This document shows positions 1-8,781 of a stretch of DNA of 64,000 nucleotides, piece by piece. Source of the DNA: DASZVB01 sp036272055 (GTDB lineage Bacteria; Myxococcota_A; Polyangia; Polyangiales; Polyangiaceae). A program made the translations under genes and the position numbers. The first letter of the stretch is position 1, and each line of letters opens with the position of its first letter. The DNA is taken from contig DATAZL010000014.1 in NCBI GenBank assembly GCA_036272055.1, positions 1-64,000 of the forward strand, written 5' to 3'. The notes beneath the pieces are model-generated. The model was not told where the DNA came from. It searched no databases and worked only from the letters and a program-made list of their open reading frames with translations.

Positions 1-134
1 ACCTCAAGCACAACGGACGCCCAGGCTGGCAGACCCTCGCCCACGGCTATCTGACGCTTCAAGCGATGATGCTCGGCTGGCGCCTGCGCTCCGACTTCGA
101 TCAAGGCAAATTCCGCTCTGATTGTGATCAATGA
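1..134 (+). CDS. C-terminal fragment of a probable IS4/Tn5-like transposase (cut by window edge)
   Basis: A frame open from the left edge (first full codon at base 3) ends at TGA 132-134 and gives about 43 residues. It contains PGWxTLxxGxxxLQxM at fragment residues 7-22, which resembles the last helix of IS4/Tn5-type DDE transposases. No catalytic residue is visible because the rest lies outside the window. The end is followed within a few bases by a hairpin-rich repeat that recurs elsewhere in the window. The family call rests on a short motif and is tentative; it could be another DDE family or a decayed copy. Confidence 0.45.
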   Translation, partial: LKHNGRPGWQTLAHGYLTLQAMMLGWRLRSDFDQGKFRSDCDQ

Positions 135-136
135 TC

Positions 137-262
137 AGGCCTTGGCCCCCCGCAGCTTCGCCTTCGGCGAACTGCTCCCCCCGCCGCCTTCGGCGGGCTC
201 GCTTCGCTCGTGGGGGGCCTTGGCCCCCCGCGGCTTCGCGGGCTCGCTTCGCTCGCGTAACT
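137..262. repeat. Dispersed hairpin repeat DR1, one full and one partial copy in tandem
   Basis: Two tandem units (137-210 and 211-262) begin with a G-rich/C-rich palindrome (GGGGGGCC-TT-GGCCCCCC in the second). The first continues with a TTCGCC-TTC-GGCGAA stem and a CCGCCTTCGGCGG stem, then a GCTCGCTTCGCTCG tail. The same blocks recur at 31135-31345, 40515-40650 and as a fragment at 34637-34660. Three of the four sites lie between convergent gene ends, so a bidirectional terminator role is plausible. The family identity is unknown to me. Confidence 0.85.
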
Positions 263-267
263 GACTT

Positions 268-283
268 GCGACTGGAGAGTCGC
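268..283. terminator. Short perfect hairpin downstream of the TPR lipoprotein gene
   Basis: GCGACT (268-273), loop GGAG, AGTCGC (278-283) form a perfect 6-bp stem 11 bases beyond the stop of the minus-strand TPR gene. There is no U tract, so it is terminator-like only by position and shape. Confidence 0.3.
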
Positions 284-294
284 TCAGGTCCGCG

Positions 295-1290
295 TCACTT
301 GAGCTCGGCTAGGGCTTTCTTGGCGGCGGCGCCTATGCCGCCGCTTGCGTCTAGCTCTGCGGCCTTGGTGAGCTCGGCCTTGGCGCCCTTCTTGTCACCG
401 TGCGCCTTCTTGCTCATGCCGAGGTAGTAGCGCGCGGGCGCGAAGTTCGCGTCGGCCTTGATCGCGGCGTTGAAGTCTTCTTCTGCGCCCTTGTCGTCCT
501 TCTTGCCGTGCTTGCATACGCCGCGCTGCACGCGGAGCTCGGCGACGTCCTTCGTCGTGATCGCCTTGTCGAGGGCGCCGATGCAGTCGTCGAAGTCCTT
601 GAGCTTGCCGAAGAGACGGCCCGCGGAGGCGAGGACGGCCACATCGTCGGTGGCGACGAGCGGCTTGAGCTGGGCGATCGCCCCCGCGTCGTCACCGGAA
701 CGCGCCAGCGCCTCCGCGTAGAGGTACTGCACTTCCTTGTCGGTCGGCGCGACCTCGAGGGCGTCCTTGAACGCTGCGATCGCGTCCTTGCTGCCGGTCT
801 GGTCGAGCGCGACGGCGCGGTTACGCCGGAGCGACGGGCTCTTCGGCGCGACCTTGAGGCCTGCTTCCGCCGCCGCGAGCGCACCCGCCGCGTCGCCCTG
901 GTCGAGGAGCACGCCGGAGAGGTTCGTGCTCGCCTCGGTGAGCTTCGGGTCATTGTCGAGCGCGTGACGGTAGCTGTCCGCGGCGCCCTTCGCGTCGCCC
1001 AGCGCCTCGAGGGCGACCCCCAGGTAGAACGCTGCCTGCGGATCCTTCGGGTTGTCCTTCGAGGCGGCCTCGAGGAGGACCTTTGCCTTCGCGAAGTCCT
1101 GAGCCTGGATGGCGTCCATGCCCTCCTTGACCTTCGCGCTCGACGCGGTCGCCGGCGTTGCTGCCTGCGCGTCGTCGTCCTCGAGCGGCGGATCGGCAGA
1201 AGCGTTCTGCGCTGGAGGCGCCGAACCGCCACAGGCGACCATCGAACAAAGCACGAACGCGACCCCAGCGAAGCGAAGCCCAACCCGCAT
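295..1290 (-). CDS. TPR-repeat lipoprotein
   Basis: The product is a predicted exported lipoprotein of 331 residues. It starts MRVGLRF, has a hydrophobic signal and a lipobox-like MVAC near residue 20, then an acidic Ala-rich linker. The rest is a row of helical repeats of about 34 residues with the TPR pattern (for example ..AxxxLGxALxxLGDxxGAxxxYxxAL..), likely a protein-binding scaffold at a membrane. I chose the ATG at 1290: GGAGGA lies 6-7 bases before it, whereas the ATG at 1296 sits directly on that sequence and overlaps the glnD stop. The gene is 2 bp downstream of glnD in the same direction and probably co-transcribed. The specific partner is unknown. Confidence 0.85.
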   Translation of the reverse strand: MRVGLRFAGVAFVLCSMVACGGSAPPAQNASADPPLEDDDAQAATPATASSAKVKEGMDAIQAQDFAKAKVLLEAASKDNPKDPQAAFYLGVALEALGDAKGAADSYRHALDNDPKLTEASTNLSGVLLDQGDAAGALAAAEAGLKVAPKSPSLRRNRAVALDQTGSKDAIAAFKDALEVAPTDKEVQYLYAEALARSGDDAGAIAQLKPLVATDDVAVLASAGRLFGKLKDFDDCIGALDKAITTKDVAELRVQRGVCKHGKKDDKGAEEDFNAAIKADANFAPARYYLGMSKKAHGDKKGAKAELTKAAELDASGGIGAAAKKALAELK

Positions 1291-1292
1291 GA

Positions 1293-3983
1293 TCATCCTC
1301 CGGACTCGAGACGCGCGATCGTATTCATGATGCGATGACGGAGCTCCTCGATGCGCGTCTCGTCGAGGATCTTACCGCCTGCTTCGTCGGACACGTAAAA
1401 GACGTCGGCGACCCGCTCGCCCTCGGTGTTGATCTTCGCGAACGAGATCGACAGACCGACGTGCTGGATCGTCATCGAGAGCCAGAACAGGAGCGCACGG
1501 CGATCGCGGGTGATGACCTCGATCACGGTGTGGTTGCTCGCCGAGCGGTTGTCGATGTTCACCTTCGTGGCCACGGGGGGCGTCGGCCTGACGCTCCAGC
1601 GCGCCTGGGTGCGCGTGCCCGTCGCGAGCTCGACCAGATCGGCCTTCCCGGCGATGAGCGCCTCGAGGTCGCGCTCGAGGCCGGGGACGAGCTTGACGGC
1701 GTACTCCGCCTCTTGCCCGCTCCTCACCCAGAATATATCGAGCGAGCGCGTGCGCCCGTCCAGCCCTATCCACGAGTAAATCTGTGCGCTGAACACCTTC
1801 AGCTTGGCGTGGCTGAACGTCGCGGTGATCATCGCGAGGAGACCGGGGCGGTCGTCGGCGACGACGCAGAGCTCGACGTAGGGATCGCTCTTCGTGAGGA
1901 CCCGGATGCTCGCGCTCCTCTCGAGCGCGGTCTTCGCGAAGAGCGCGTGATCGACTATCTCGCGCGGCTCGTTCGCGTAGAGGTAACGCTCGGGCAGGGC
2001 ATCGATGAACGCCTGGAAAAACTCGCGATCGCCCGGGTCCTTCCACAGACCGAGCACCTCGCTCTTCACGGCTTCGTAGCGGGCGGGGCCGCGTGATGGC
2101 GCGCCGGCGAGGTGCCGCTCGGCCGCGACGTAGAGCTCGTCGAGCATGCGGCGCTTCCAGCTCGTCATCGAGCCGGGGCTCGTCGTCGTGACGTCGGCGA
2201 GCGTGAGCAGATAGAGCTCCCGGAGCCCCTCCCGACCGCGAACGTCGTTCGAAAACTCCTCGAGCGTCTGCGGGTCGTCGATGTCGCGGCGGGTGGCCAC
2301 GTGATACATGCGGAGGTGCTTCAGCACGTGGTGCTGCACCTCGACGATGTCGGAGTCGGCCACGCCGAGGCGCTCGAGAACGACGCGCGCGAGCTCCGAC
2401 CCCCGCTCCGGGTGATGACGACCGCCGAGGTCCTTGCCGATGTCGTGGAGGAGTGTCGCGAAGAAGAGAACGCGCGGGCGCGGCAGCTCCGCCGCGAGCC
2501 GGCACGCGAGCGGATGCTCCGCCGCGAGATCGCCACGGCAGAGCGCGCGGAGCTGATCGACCGCCGCGACGGAGTGCACGTCGACGGTGTACACGTGATA
2601 AATGTCGTGGTGGACGCGCCCGACGACGGGAGCAAACTCCGGGATCATCGCGACGAGCAGCCCGACGTCGTGCAGATCGTGGAGCACCGACCCGTGCCGG
2701 AGCTTCGTCTGCTGGACGACGCACGCGAGCCGAAGGAAGAGCTCCGACGCCTCTTCGCTCTTGCGGAGGGCGGCGCAGAAATCGGGGCTCGACGCGGCGC
2801 GGGCCACGGCGTGGCGCGCGAAGTCGTACACCGGAAGATCGCGACGGACGGCCTCGTCGTAGAGCCGGAGCGCTAGCGCGGGGTCGTGATAGAGCGCCTC
2901 CGCGTCGACCAGCGACACGGCCTCCCGCTGGAGCTTCAGGCCGCGGCCGATCGGCGTCTCGCGCGGGCGGCGGCGCGGCGGGGGCTTGGCGCGCGCGAGG
3001 ATCATCTCCCGGGCGCGGGCGATGGCGCGCGCGTGCCGGTAATAATCGCTCATGAAGAGCTCGACGGCGTGGCCGCCGGTGCCGTAGCCGAGCTGCTCGG
3101 CGAGGCGCTCTTGCTGGTCGAAGCTCAGCCGATCGGCCCGGCGATTCGCCCCGATGTGGAGAAGGTTGCGCACGCGGAAGAGCAGGCTCCTGCCGGCTTC
3201 AATCTCGGCCCACTCGCGCGGCACTAGGATGCCGATCCGCATCAACTCGCTCAGATCCTGCACGCGCCAGCGTGCGCGGGCCGACCAGTGCGCGATGTCG
3301 AGGTCGCGGAGGCCGCCCTCCCCGTTCTTCACGTCGGGCTCGAGCAGGAACACGGAGCCGCCGAACCTGCCGTGTCGCTCCTCGGCGCTCGTCTCGAGCC
3401 GGTCGAGGAACGCGCCGAGATCGCCGGGGCCGAACACGCCTTCGAAGGCGCGATCGAGCAGCGCGGCGTCGGCGTTGGAGTCTCCCGCGATGGTGCGCCA
3501 GTCGAGGAGCGACGTCGCCGTCGGCAGATCGGTGCGCGACATCTCGATGAAGTCCGTCGCGGTGACGACCTGATGCCCGATGGAGAGCCCCGCGTCCCAG
3601 AGCGGATAGAGGAGCGCCTCGGCGGCGGGCGCGACGGTCGCCGGCTCGCCCTCGCAGAGCAGCCGCACGTCGAGATCGCTGTAGGGCGAGAGCGCGGCGC
3701 GGCCGTAGCTGCCGACGGCAGCGAGCGACAGCGGCGTCCAGTGGTTGCCGCGCGTCATCGCGGTGCGCGCGGCGTAGAAGAGCGCCGAGAGGAGCCCGTC
3801 GTACACCTTCGCGTAACGACGGCCCGCGGGCAGCCCAGCCTCGAGCGAGCCGTTCGTGATCATCTGCTCGACGCCGGCGCGGTGCTGGCTCAAGTATCGG
3901 CGGAGCTCGGGGACGAGCTGCGAAGAGAGCTGTTCGAGCAGCGGTCGCTGGCCGCGGAGATCGTTGGGAGCCGGATTCGCCAT
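1293..3983 (-). CDS. glnD: [Protein-PII] uridylyltransferase / uridylyl-removing enzyme
   Basis: The 896-residue product has the full GlnD architecture. An N-terminal nucleotidyltransferase carries GSYGRxxLxPYSDLD near residues 90-105, followed by the GlnD-specific PDVKNGEGGLRDLD segment. An HD phosphohydrolase domain has LLHDIGKDLGGRHH near residue 510. Two C-terminal ACT domains follow (DDRPGLLAMI... and DRRALLFWLS...). The family senses glutamine and uridylylates or deuridylylates PII to control nitrogen assimilation. Length and motif order are normal and no key residue is missing. It lies upstream of, and nearly abuts, the TPR lipoprotein gene. No PII gene (glnB) is in the window. Confidence 0.97.
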   Translation of the reverse strand: MANPAPNDLRGQRPLLEQLSSQLVPELRRYLSQHRAGVEQMITNGSLEAGLPAGRRYAKVYDGLLSALFYAARTAMTRGNHWTPLSLAAVGSYGRAALSPYSDLDVRLLCEGEPATVAPAAEALLYPLWDAGLSIGHQVVTATDFIEMSRTDLPTATSLLDWRTIAGDSNADAALLDRAFEGVFGPGDLGAFLDRLETSAEERHGRFGGSVFLLEPDVKNGEGGLRDLDIAHWSARARWRVQDLSELMRIGILVPREWAEIEAGRSLLFRVRNLLHIGANRRADRLSFDQQERLAEQLGYGTGGHAVELFMSDYYRHARAIARAREMILARAKPPPRRRPRETPIGRGLKLQREAVSLVDAEALYHDPALALRLYDEAVRRDLPVYDFARHAVARAASSPDFCAALRKSEEASELFLRLACVVQQTKLRHGSVLHDLHDVGLLVAMIPEFAPVVGRVHHDIYHVYTVDVHSVAAVDQLRALCRGDLAAEHPLACRLAAELPRPRVLFFATLLHDIGKDLGGRHHPERGSELARVVLERLGVADSDIVEVQHHVLKHLRMYHVATRRDIDDPQTLEEFSNDVRGREGLRELYLLTLADVTTTSPGSMTSWKRRMLDELYVAAERHLAGAPSRGPARYEAVKSEVLGLWKDPGDREFFQAFIDALPERYLYANEPREIVDHALFAKTALERSASIRVLTKSDPYVELCVVADDRPGLLAMITATFSHAKLKVFSAQIYSWIGLDGRTRSLDIFWVRSGQEAEYAVKLVPGLERDLEALIAGKADLVELATGTRTQARWSVRPTPPVATKVNIDNRSASNHTVIEVITRDRRALLFWLSMTIQHVGLSISFAKINTEGERVADVFYVSDEAGGKILDETRIEELRHRIMNTIARLESGG

Positions 3984-4203
3984 CTACAGAGGGGACGGGC
4001 GCCCCAGGTTCGGGCCTTTATAGCGCAGACTGCCCAACCTGGAAGAGAGAGCGCGGGCGGCCGGACGCACCCTTATCGGCGCGCCCCACCAGGTACCACT
4101 CGAATCGAGCCTGCGCACGAGTTTCGCAGTAGCCTTCAGCGGGCGTTTTCCACCGCGGACGGTAGTCCGGCCGCCGTCGCAAGTCGGCAGTCTCAGGTCT
4201 CGC

Positions 4204-5133
4204 TTGCTCGATTCCAGCAGTCGCAATCCTCTCCCTCGCGGGTCGCTGGGCGTCCTTTCCGCCTTCGCCATCGCGTTGCTCGCAGGGCCCACGGGAGCGT
4301 TCTGCAAAGCGACCACCTGCGATGCCGCATCGAGCACGTGCCCGGTCGACTCGAACGGCTGTAACACCGGGGGCCATCCCCTGTCGTGGACGACGGGGTG
4401 CCTGTCGTTCGCGGTGAGCGACGCCGGCTCTGCGAAGCGTGGCATCACCTACGACACCTTCGACGCCGTCGTGCGGAAGTCGTTCCAGCAATGGCTCGCG
4501 GTCGACTGCGGCGGCGGCAAGCATCCGTCGATCGCGCTCTGGGACGCCGGCGACTTCTCCGGCCCGCTCGAGTGCGACACGCCCGAGTACAACCCGACGG
4601 CCCCGAACGCCAATGCGTGGATCCTTCGCGACGCGGACTGGCCGTATCACGACGCGGGCTCCCGGTTCGCGCACACGACGGTGACCTACGACTCCGCGAC
4701 GGGACGGATCCTCGACGCCGATGTCGAGCTCGACTCTTCCGGCGTCGAGCTCACGACCTCCGACGACACCATCGTCGCGGATCTCGAGTCGATCACGACG
4801 CACGAGGCGGGGCACTTTCTCGGCCTCGGCGACTCTTCCGATCCCGACGCGACGATGAGCGCCGCGTACTCGCCGGCGAGCCGGCAAGCGCGTTCGCTCG
4901 CGCCCGACGACGTGGCGGGCATCTGCGCGCTCTATCCGCCCGCGCGCGACGTCCCGGCGTGTACCGACCCTTCACCGAGCCACGGCTTTTCTCGCTACTG
5001 CGCCGGCACCGCGCACGACTCGGGGTGCGGCCTCGCTCGCGCCGGCGGGGCTTCCGACGGCGCGTTCGCCAGCGTCGCAGCGGCGGCGTTCCTGGCCTTG
5101 CGCCGGCGTCGCGCGGCCCGGAAGACGCCGTGA
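4204..5133 (+). CDS. Secreted matrixin-like metalloprotease with MYXO-CTERM tail
   Basis: The 309-residue product begins at a TTG (an uncertain start) with a signal peptide (hydrophobic stretch near residues 15-30), then a Cys-rich N-terminus. The zinc motif HEAGHFLGLGD is at residues 200-210, with a Met-turn candidate ATM at 216-218. Matrixins use HExxHxxGxxH; here the third ligand position is Asp, as in snapalysin-type metzincins. The C-terminus has a Cys (SGCG), a hydrophobic Ala-rich segment and an RRRR cluster. This is the MYXO-CTERM layout thought to direct surface anchoring in myxobacteria. It overlaps lpxB by four bases. The substrate is unknown. Confidence 0.85.
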   Translation: MLDSSSRNPLPRGSLGVLSAFAIALLAGPTGAFCKATTCDAASSTCPVDSNGCNTGGHPLSWTTGCLSFAVSDAGSAKRGITYDTFDAVVRKSFQQWLAVDCGGGKHPSIALWDAGDFSGPLECDTPEYNPTAPNANAWILRDADWPYHDAGSRFAHTTVTYDSATGRILDADVELDSSGVELTTSDDTIVADLESITTHEAGHFLGLGDSSDPDATMSAAYSPASRQARSLAPDDVAGICALYPPARDVPACTDPSPSHGFSRYCAGTAHDSGCGLARAGGASDGAFASVAAAAFLALRRRRAARKTP

Positions 5134-6200
5134 GCGAGCTGCTCGTCGTCGCGGGCGAGGCGTCGGGTGACGCGCTCGCCGCAGAGGTCGCGACGGAGCT
5201 CGTCGTCGCGACGTTCGGCCTGGGCGGACCACGGCTCGCTCGCGCCGGGCTCGACGGCGTCCGCGACGTCACCGCGTTCGCCGCGATGGGCGTCACCGCG
5301 GCTGCGGGGCGCGGTCCACGGCTCGCAAGCGCGCTCTTCGCGCTGTCGCGTGAGGTCCGGAAGCGCCGCCCGCGGGCGGCGCTCCTCGTCGGATTCTCGG
5401 AGGTGAACGCGCTCCTCGCGGGGTGGCTCAAGCGACGCGGCACGCGCGTGCTCTGGTACGCGCCACCGCAGGTGTGGGCGTGGCGCCCGAAGCGCGCGCG
5501 ACCCATCGCGACGAACTGCGACGCGCTCGCGGTGCTCCTGCCGTTCGAGACGGAGTGCTGGACGCGCGCCGGCGCGACCGTCGAGTACGTCGGGCATCCC
5601 GCGGCATGGCGCGCGCAGAGCGACGCTTCACGGCGCGAGGTCGTGCTCTTGCCGGGCAGCCGCGCCCACGAGGTGCGCGCGCATCTGCTTCCGATGCTCG
5701 GCGCGGCGGCGGAGCTCGCGCGCGACGGCCTCGCCGCAAGGCTCGTCCTCGCGGAGGGCCTCGACGCGCGGACCGCGGCGTGGGTCGAACGCGTCGCGCG
5801 CGCGCGCGGAGTGCCGGTGACGCGCTCCGGGCCGGACGCCCTCGACGGCGCGGCGGCGGCCCTCGTCGCGAGCGGCACTGCGACGCTCGAGTGCGCGGCC
5901 GCGAGCGTGCCGCCGGTCATCGTCTATCGCACCGATCCCCTCACCTTCGCGGTGGCGGCGCGCCTCGTGCGCGTCCCCCACGTCGGTTTGCCGAACCTCG
6001 TCCTCGACCGGAGAGCGTTCCCCGAGCTCCTCCAGAAAGACGTCACGGCGTCGCGCCTCGCCGCTGCCGTCCGCGACGTGCTCGCCGCTCCCCATTTATC
6101 GCGTGCGTCGTGCCGCGAGGTGCGCGAAAAGCTTCGCGGACCCGACGACACGACTCCCGCCGAGCGGGTCGCCGCGACGCTCCGACCATGGCTCACGTGA
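5130..6200 (+). CDS. lpxB: Lipid-A-disaccharide synthase
   Basis: The enzyme condenses UDP-diacylglucosamine with lipid X to make the lipid A disaccharide. The 356-residue product starts at GTG 5130, which overlaps the upstream stop (GTGA), and opens with VVAGEASGD, the LpxB signature. Other family marks are PPQVWAWR, LPGSRxxEV, ASGTATLE and VGLPNL. Length is slightly short of the usual 370-390. Oddity: where E. coli LpxB has the conserved PDFN, this protein has SEVN (residues 90-93), replacing an Asp with Glu. Its stop overlaps the start of the next glycosyltransferase, so the two are likely co-translated. Confidence 0.9.
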   Translation: MSELLVVAGEASGDALAAEVATELVVATFGLGGPRLARAGLDGVRDVTAFAAMGVTAAAGRGPRLASALFALSREVRKRRPRAALLVGFSEVNALLAGWLKRRGTRVLWYAPPQVWAWRPKRARPIATNCDALAVLLPFETECWTRAGATVEYVGHPAAWRAQSDASRREVVLLPGSRAHEVRAHLLPMLGAAAELARDGLAARLVLAEGLDARTAAWVERVARARGVPVTRSGPDALDGAAAALVASGTATLECAAASVPPVIVYRTDPLTFAVAARLVRVPHVGLPNLVLDRRAFPELLQKDVTASRLAAAVRDVLAAPHLSRASCREVREKLRGPDDTTPAERVAATLRPWLT

Positions 6201-7741
6201 AGAAAGCGCCGGCGCGAAGGACGTCGAAGGCCCCTGCGACCGCGACGATGCCCGCGGCGACGGAGCGGAGCCGCGTGCTGCCGTGGGTCATCGCGCTCAC
6301 CCTGTTGCTCCTCGCGCTTCGCCTTCGGCTCGCCGAGCTCGTCGGATTCGGCGACGCGGAGGCGCTCTACGCCGCGTACGCGCTTCATCCGCAGCCCGGC
6401 TACCTCGATCACCCCGGGCTCATCGGCGCGATCGCGCGCTTCGTCGGCAACGGCGGGGCGCCCTCGCCGCTCGCCGCGCACCGCTTCACGGCATTCGTCG
6501 CGACGACGATCCCGTGGCTCGGCGTCGCGGCCGCCCGCGCCGCCGGCGCCCGGGACGACGCGGCGTATCTCTCGTTCTTCGCGCTGGCGCTCTTGCCGGA
6601 GATGTCCGTCGGGCTCTTCGGGTTGACGCCGGATCTGCCGCTCGCCGCGCTGTGGCTCGCGAGCCTCGGCGCGGCTGCGCTGGCCCTGCGGAGCGCGCCC
6701 GGAACACGCGCGGCCCTCGTCGGGATGATGCTCGCGGGGCTCTTCGCCGGTCTCGCGGTGACGGCGAAAGCGTCGGGCGTATTGCTCGTCCTCGCGCTCG
6801 CCGTGGCGCTCGCCGGAAAGGCTGCGCGCGCGCATCTCCGGACGACGGGGCCGTGGTGCGGCGCCGTCTCGGCGCTCATCGTCGTCCTGCCGCTCGCGCT
6901 GTGGGAGCGCGCGAACGGGTACCCATTGCTCGCGCACCGGCTCGTCGCGACGCAGGGCCACGCCGGCCTGTCGCTCCGCAACGCGGGGGCGCTCGTCGGT
7001 GGGCAGCTCCTCTACGTCACGCCGCCGTTTCTCTTCCAAGCCTGGGTGTCACTCCGCGAGCTGTGGAAGCGGCGCGCCGAGCCCGTGGAGCGATTGCTCT
7101 TCGTGGCGTCGGTGGTGCCCGCGGTTCCCCTTGCCGCGCTCTGCCTCTGGTCGCGGGTCGCCGAGCCGCACTGGCTCGGGCCGGCGTACCTGTCGCTCGC
7201 AGTGGCGCTCCCGCTCCTCGCGCGGCCACGGCGGTGGGTCGTCTTCGGCTCTCTCGGCATCGGGGTGTTGGCGCCGATCCTCGCCTTCGTGCTCGTCGCG
7301 ACGCCGCTCGTGCCGAAGCTCTCCGGCAAGGGCTATCGCCCGCGCTACGATCTGGTCAACGACCTGTACGCCTGGCAACCTGGGTTGTCACTCGTGCGCT
7401 CCGAGATCGAGGAGGTCCGCGCCGAGGGGTACGCTCCCTATGTCGTCGGGCCGCACTGGACGGTGTGCGCGCAGCTCCACGCCGGACTCGGGGCGGCCGT
7501 CCCCGTCGGTTGCCGGACGAAGGAAGGCGACGATTTCGCCGGCTGGTTCCCGGCGCGGGCCTGGACGGAAGCTCCCGTCGTTCTCTACGTCACCGACGAC
7601 AGGTTTCCCGACGCGGCGGCCGCGCAATTTCCCCACCGCGACGTGGTGCGCATCCAGAGCGCCCAGATCTACCGAGGTGGACGCGTCGTGCGGACCATCA
7701 AGGTCGCGCGGCTGGAACGCGCCGCGAGCGCGCTCCGCTAG
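6188..7741 (+). CDS. Family-39 (PMT_2/ArnT-like) membrane glycosyltransferase
   Basis: The 517-residue protein has about ten hydrophobic segments and a soluble C-terminal third. Near residue 55-78 it carries the family-39 pattern: an acidic first loop (GDAEALYAAYAL) followed by GYLDHPGLIG, corresponding to the catalytic D/E and the DHPPL motif of ArnT/PMT_2 enzymes. Such enzymes move a sugar from a polyprenyl-phosphate carrier to lipid A, protein or glycan outside the inner membrane. Its start overlaps the end of lpxB, so lipid A or another outer-membrane glycan is the likely acceptor. That acceptor is inferred from context only. Confidence 0.85.
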   Translation: MAHVKKAPARRTSKAPATATMPAATERSRVLPWVIALTLLLLALRLRLAELVGFGDAEALYAAYALHPQPGYLDHPGLIGAIARFVGNGGAPSPLAAHRFTAFVATTIPWLGVAAARAAGARDDAAYLSFFALALLPEMSVGLFGLTPDLPLAALWLASLGAAALALRSAPGTRAALVGMMLAGLFAGLAVTAKASGVLLVLALAVALAGKAARAHLRTTGPWCGAVSALIVVLPLALWERANGYPLLAHRLVATQGHAGLSLRNAGALVGGQLLYVTPPFLFQAWVSLRELWKRRAEPVERLLFVASVVPAVPLAALCLWSRVAEPHWLGPAYLSLAVALPLLARPRRWVVFGSLGIGVLAPILAFVLVATPLVPKLSGKGYRPRYDLVNDLYAWQPGLSLVRSEIEEVRAEGYAPYVVGPHWTVCAQLHAGLGAAVPVGCRTKEGDDFAGWFPARAWTEAPVVLYVTDDRFPDAAAAQFPHRDVVRIQSAQIYRGGRVVRTIKVARLERAASALR

Positions 7742-7748
7742 ACGCCGT

Positions 7749-8762
7749 TCACTCCGCGGCGGTCGCGGCGCCCGGAGCGGCGGGAGCTTCAGCCGGGCCC
7801 TGCACGCTGAGGCCGGCGGCGCGGATCAGGTCCGTGTCGCCATCGACGTCGGGGTTCGGCGTCGTGAGGAGCTTGTCCCCGTAGAAGATGCTGTTCGCGC
7901 CCGCGTAGAGGCACATCAGCTGCGCCTCACGGCCGAGATCGGTACGGCCCGCGCTCAGACGGACCCGCGACATCGGCATGAGGATGCGCGCGGTCGCGAT
8001 CATGCGCACGAGCTCGATGGGGTCTACCGGGGGGAGCGCCGCGAGCGGCGTGCCCTCGATCCTCGCGAGCGCGTTCACGGGCACGCTCTCGGGGTGCGGC
8101 GAAATCGACGAGAGCTCGACGAGGAGCCCGCAGCGGTCGTCGATGCTCTCGCCCATGCCGATGATGCCGCCCGAGCACACCGTGATGCCCGCCGCGCGGA
8201 CACGCTTGAGCGTCGCGAGGCGATCTTCGTAGGTGCGCGTGGTGACGATGGAGCGGTAGTTCTCGCGCGAGGTGTCGAGGTTGTGATTGTAGGCGTCGAG
8301 ACCGGCCTCCTTGAGGCGCTCGGCCTGGCTGTCCTTCAGCATCCCGAGGGTGACGCACGCTTCGAGCCCGAGGGACTTCACGCCGCGCACCATGTCGAGC
8401 ACGCGGTCGAACTGCGGTCCGTCCTTCACCTCGCGCCAGGCGGCGCCCATGCAGAACCGCGTCGCGCCCGCGTCCTTCGCGCGCCGCGCGGCGGCGATGA
8501 CGTCGTCCACCTTGAGGAGCGGTTCGCCCTTCACCTTCGTCTGGTGATGGCTCGACTGGGAGCAGTACGAGCAGTCCTCGGGGCAGCCCCCTGTCTTAAC
8601 GCTGAGGAGCGTGCAGAGCTGGACGTCGGCCTCGGGATGGTGCTCCACGTGGATTGCCCGAGCTCGGTCGATGAGCTCGAAGAGCGGCAAATCGTGGATC
8701 TTTCGAACCTCGGCAAGGGTCCAGTCGTTGCGGAGCGGAGCGGCCATGTCGCTCCGAGGCAT
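7749..8762 (-). CDS. bioB: Biotin synthase
   Basis: This radical-SAM enzyme inserts sulfur into dethiobiotin in the last step of biotin synthesis. The 337-residue product has the CxxxCxxC cluster motif GGCPEDCSYCSQ (Cys60, 64, 67). It also has the family blocks FCMGAAWR, NHNLDTS, CSGGIIGMGE, NALARIEGTPL and the SAGRTDL arginine region that binds the [2Fe-2S] cluster. A Pro/Ala-rich tail follows. The alternative start MAAPLRND lies five codons in. bioA is 25 kb away at 32744; no other biotin gene is present. Confidence 0.96.
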   Translation of the reverse strand: MPRSDMAAPLRNDWTLAEVRKIHDLPLFELIDRARAIHVEHHPEADVQLCTLLSVKTGGCPEDCSYCSQSSHHQTKVKGEPLLKVDDVIAAARRAKDAGATRFCMGAAWREVKDGPQFDRVLDMVRGVKSLGLEACVTLGMLKDSQAERLKEAGLDAYNHNLDTSRENYRSIVTTRTYEDRLATLKRVRAAGITVCSGGIIGMGESIDDRCGLLVELSSISPHPESVPVNALARIEGTPLAALPPVDPIELVRMIATARILMPMSRVRLSAGRTDLGREAQLMCLYAGANSIFYGDKLLTTPNPDVDGDTDLIRAAGLSVQGPAEAPAAPGAATAAE

Positions 8763-8781
8763 AGCATCACTCGGCCGGACG

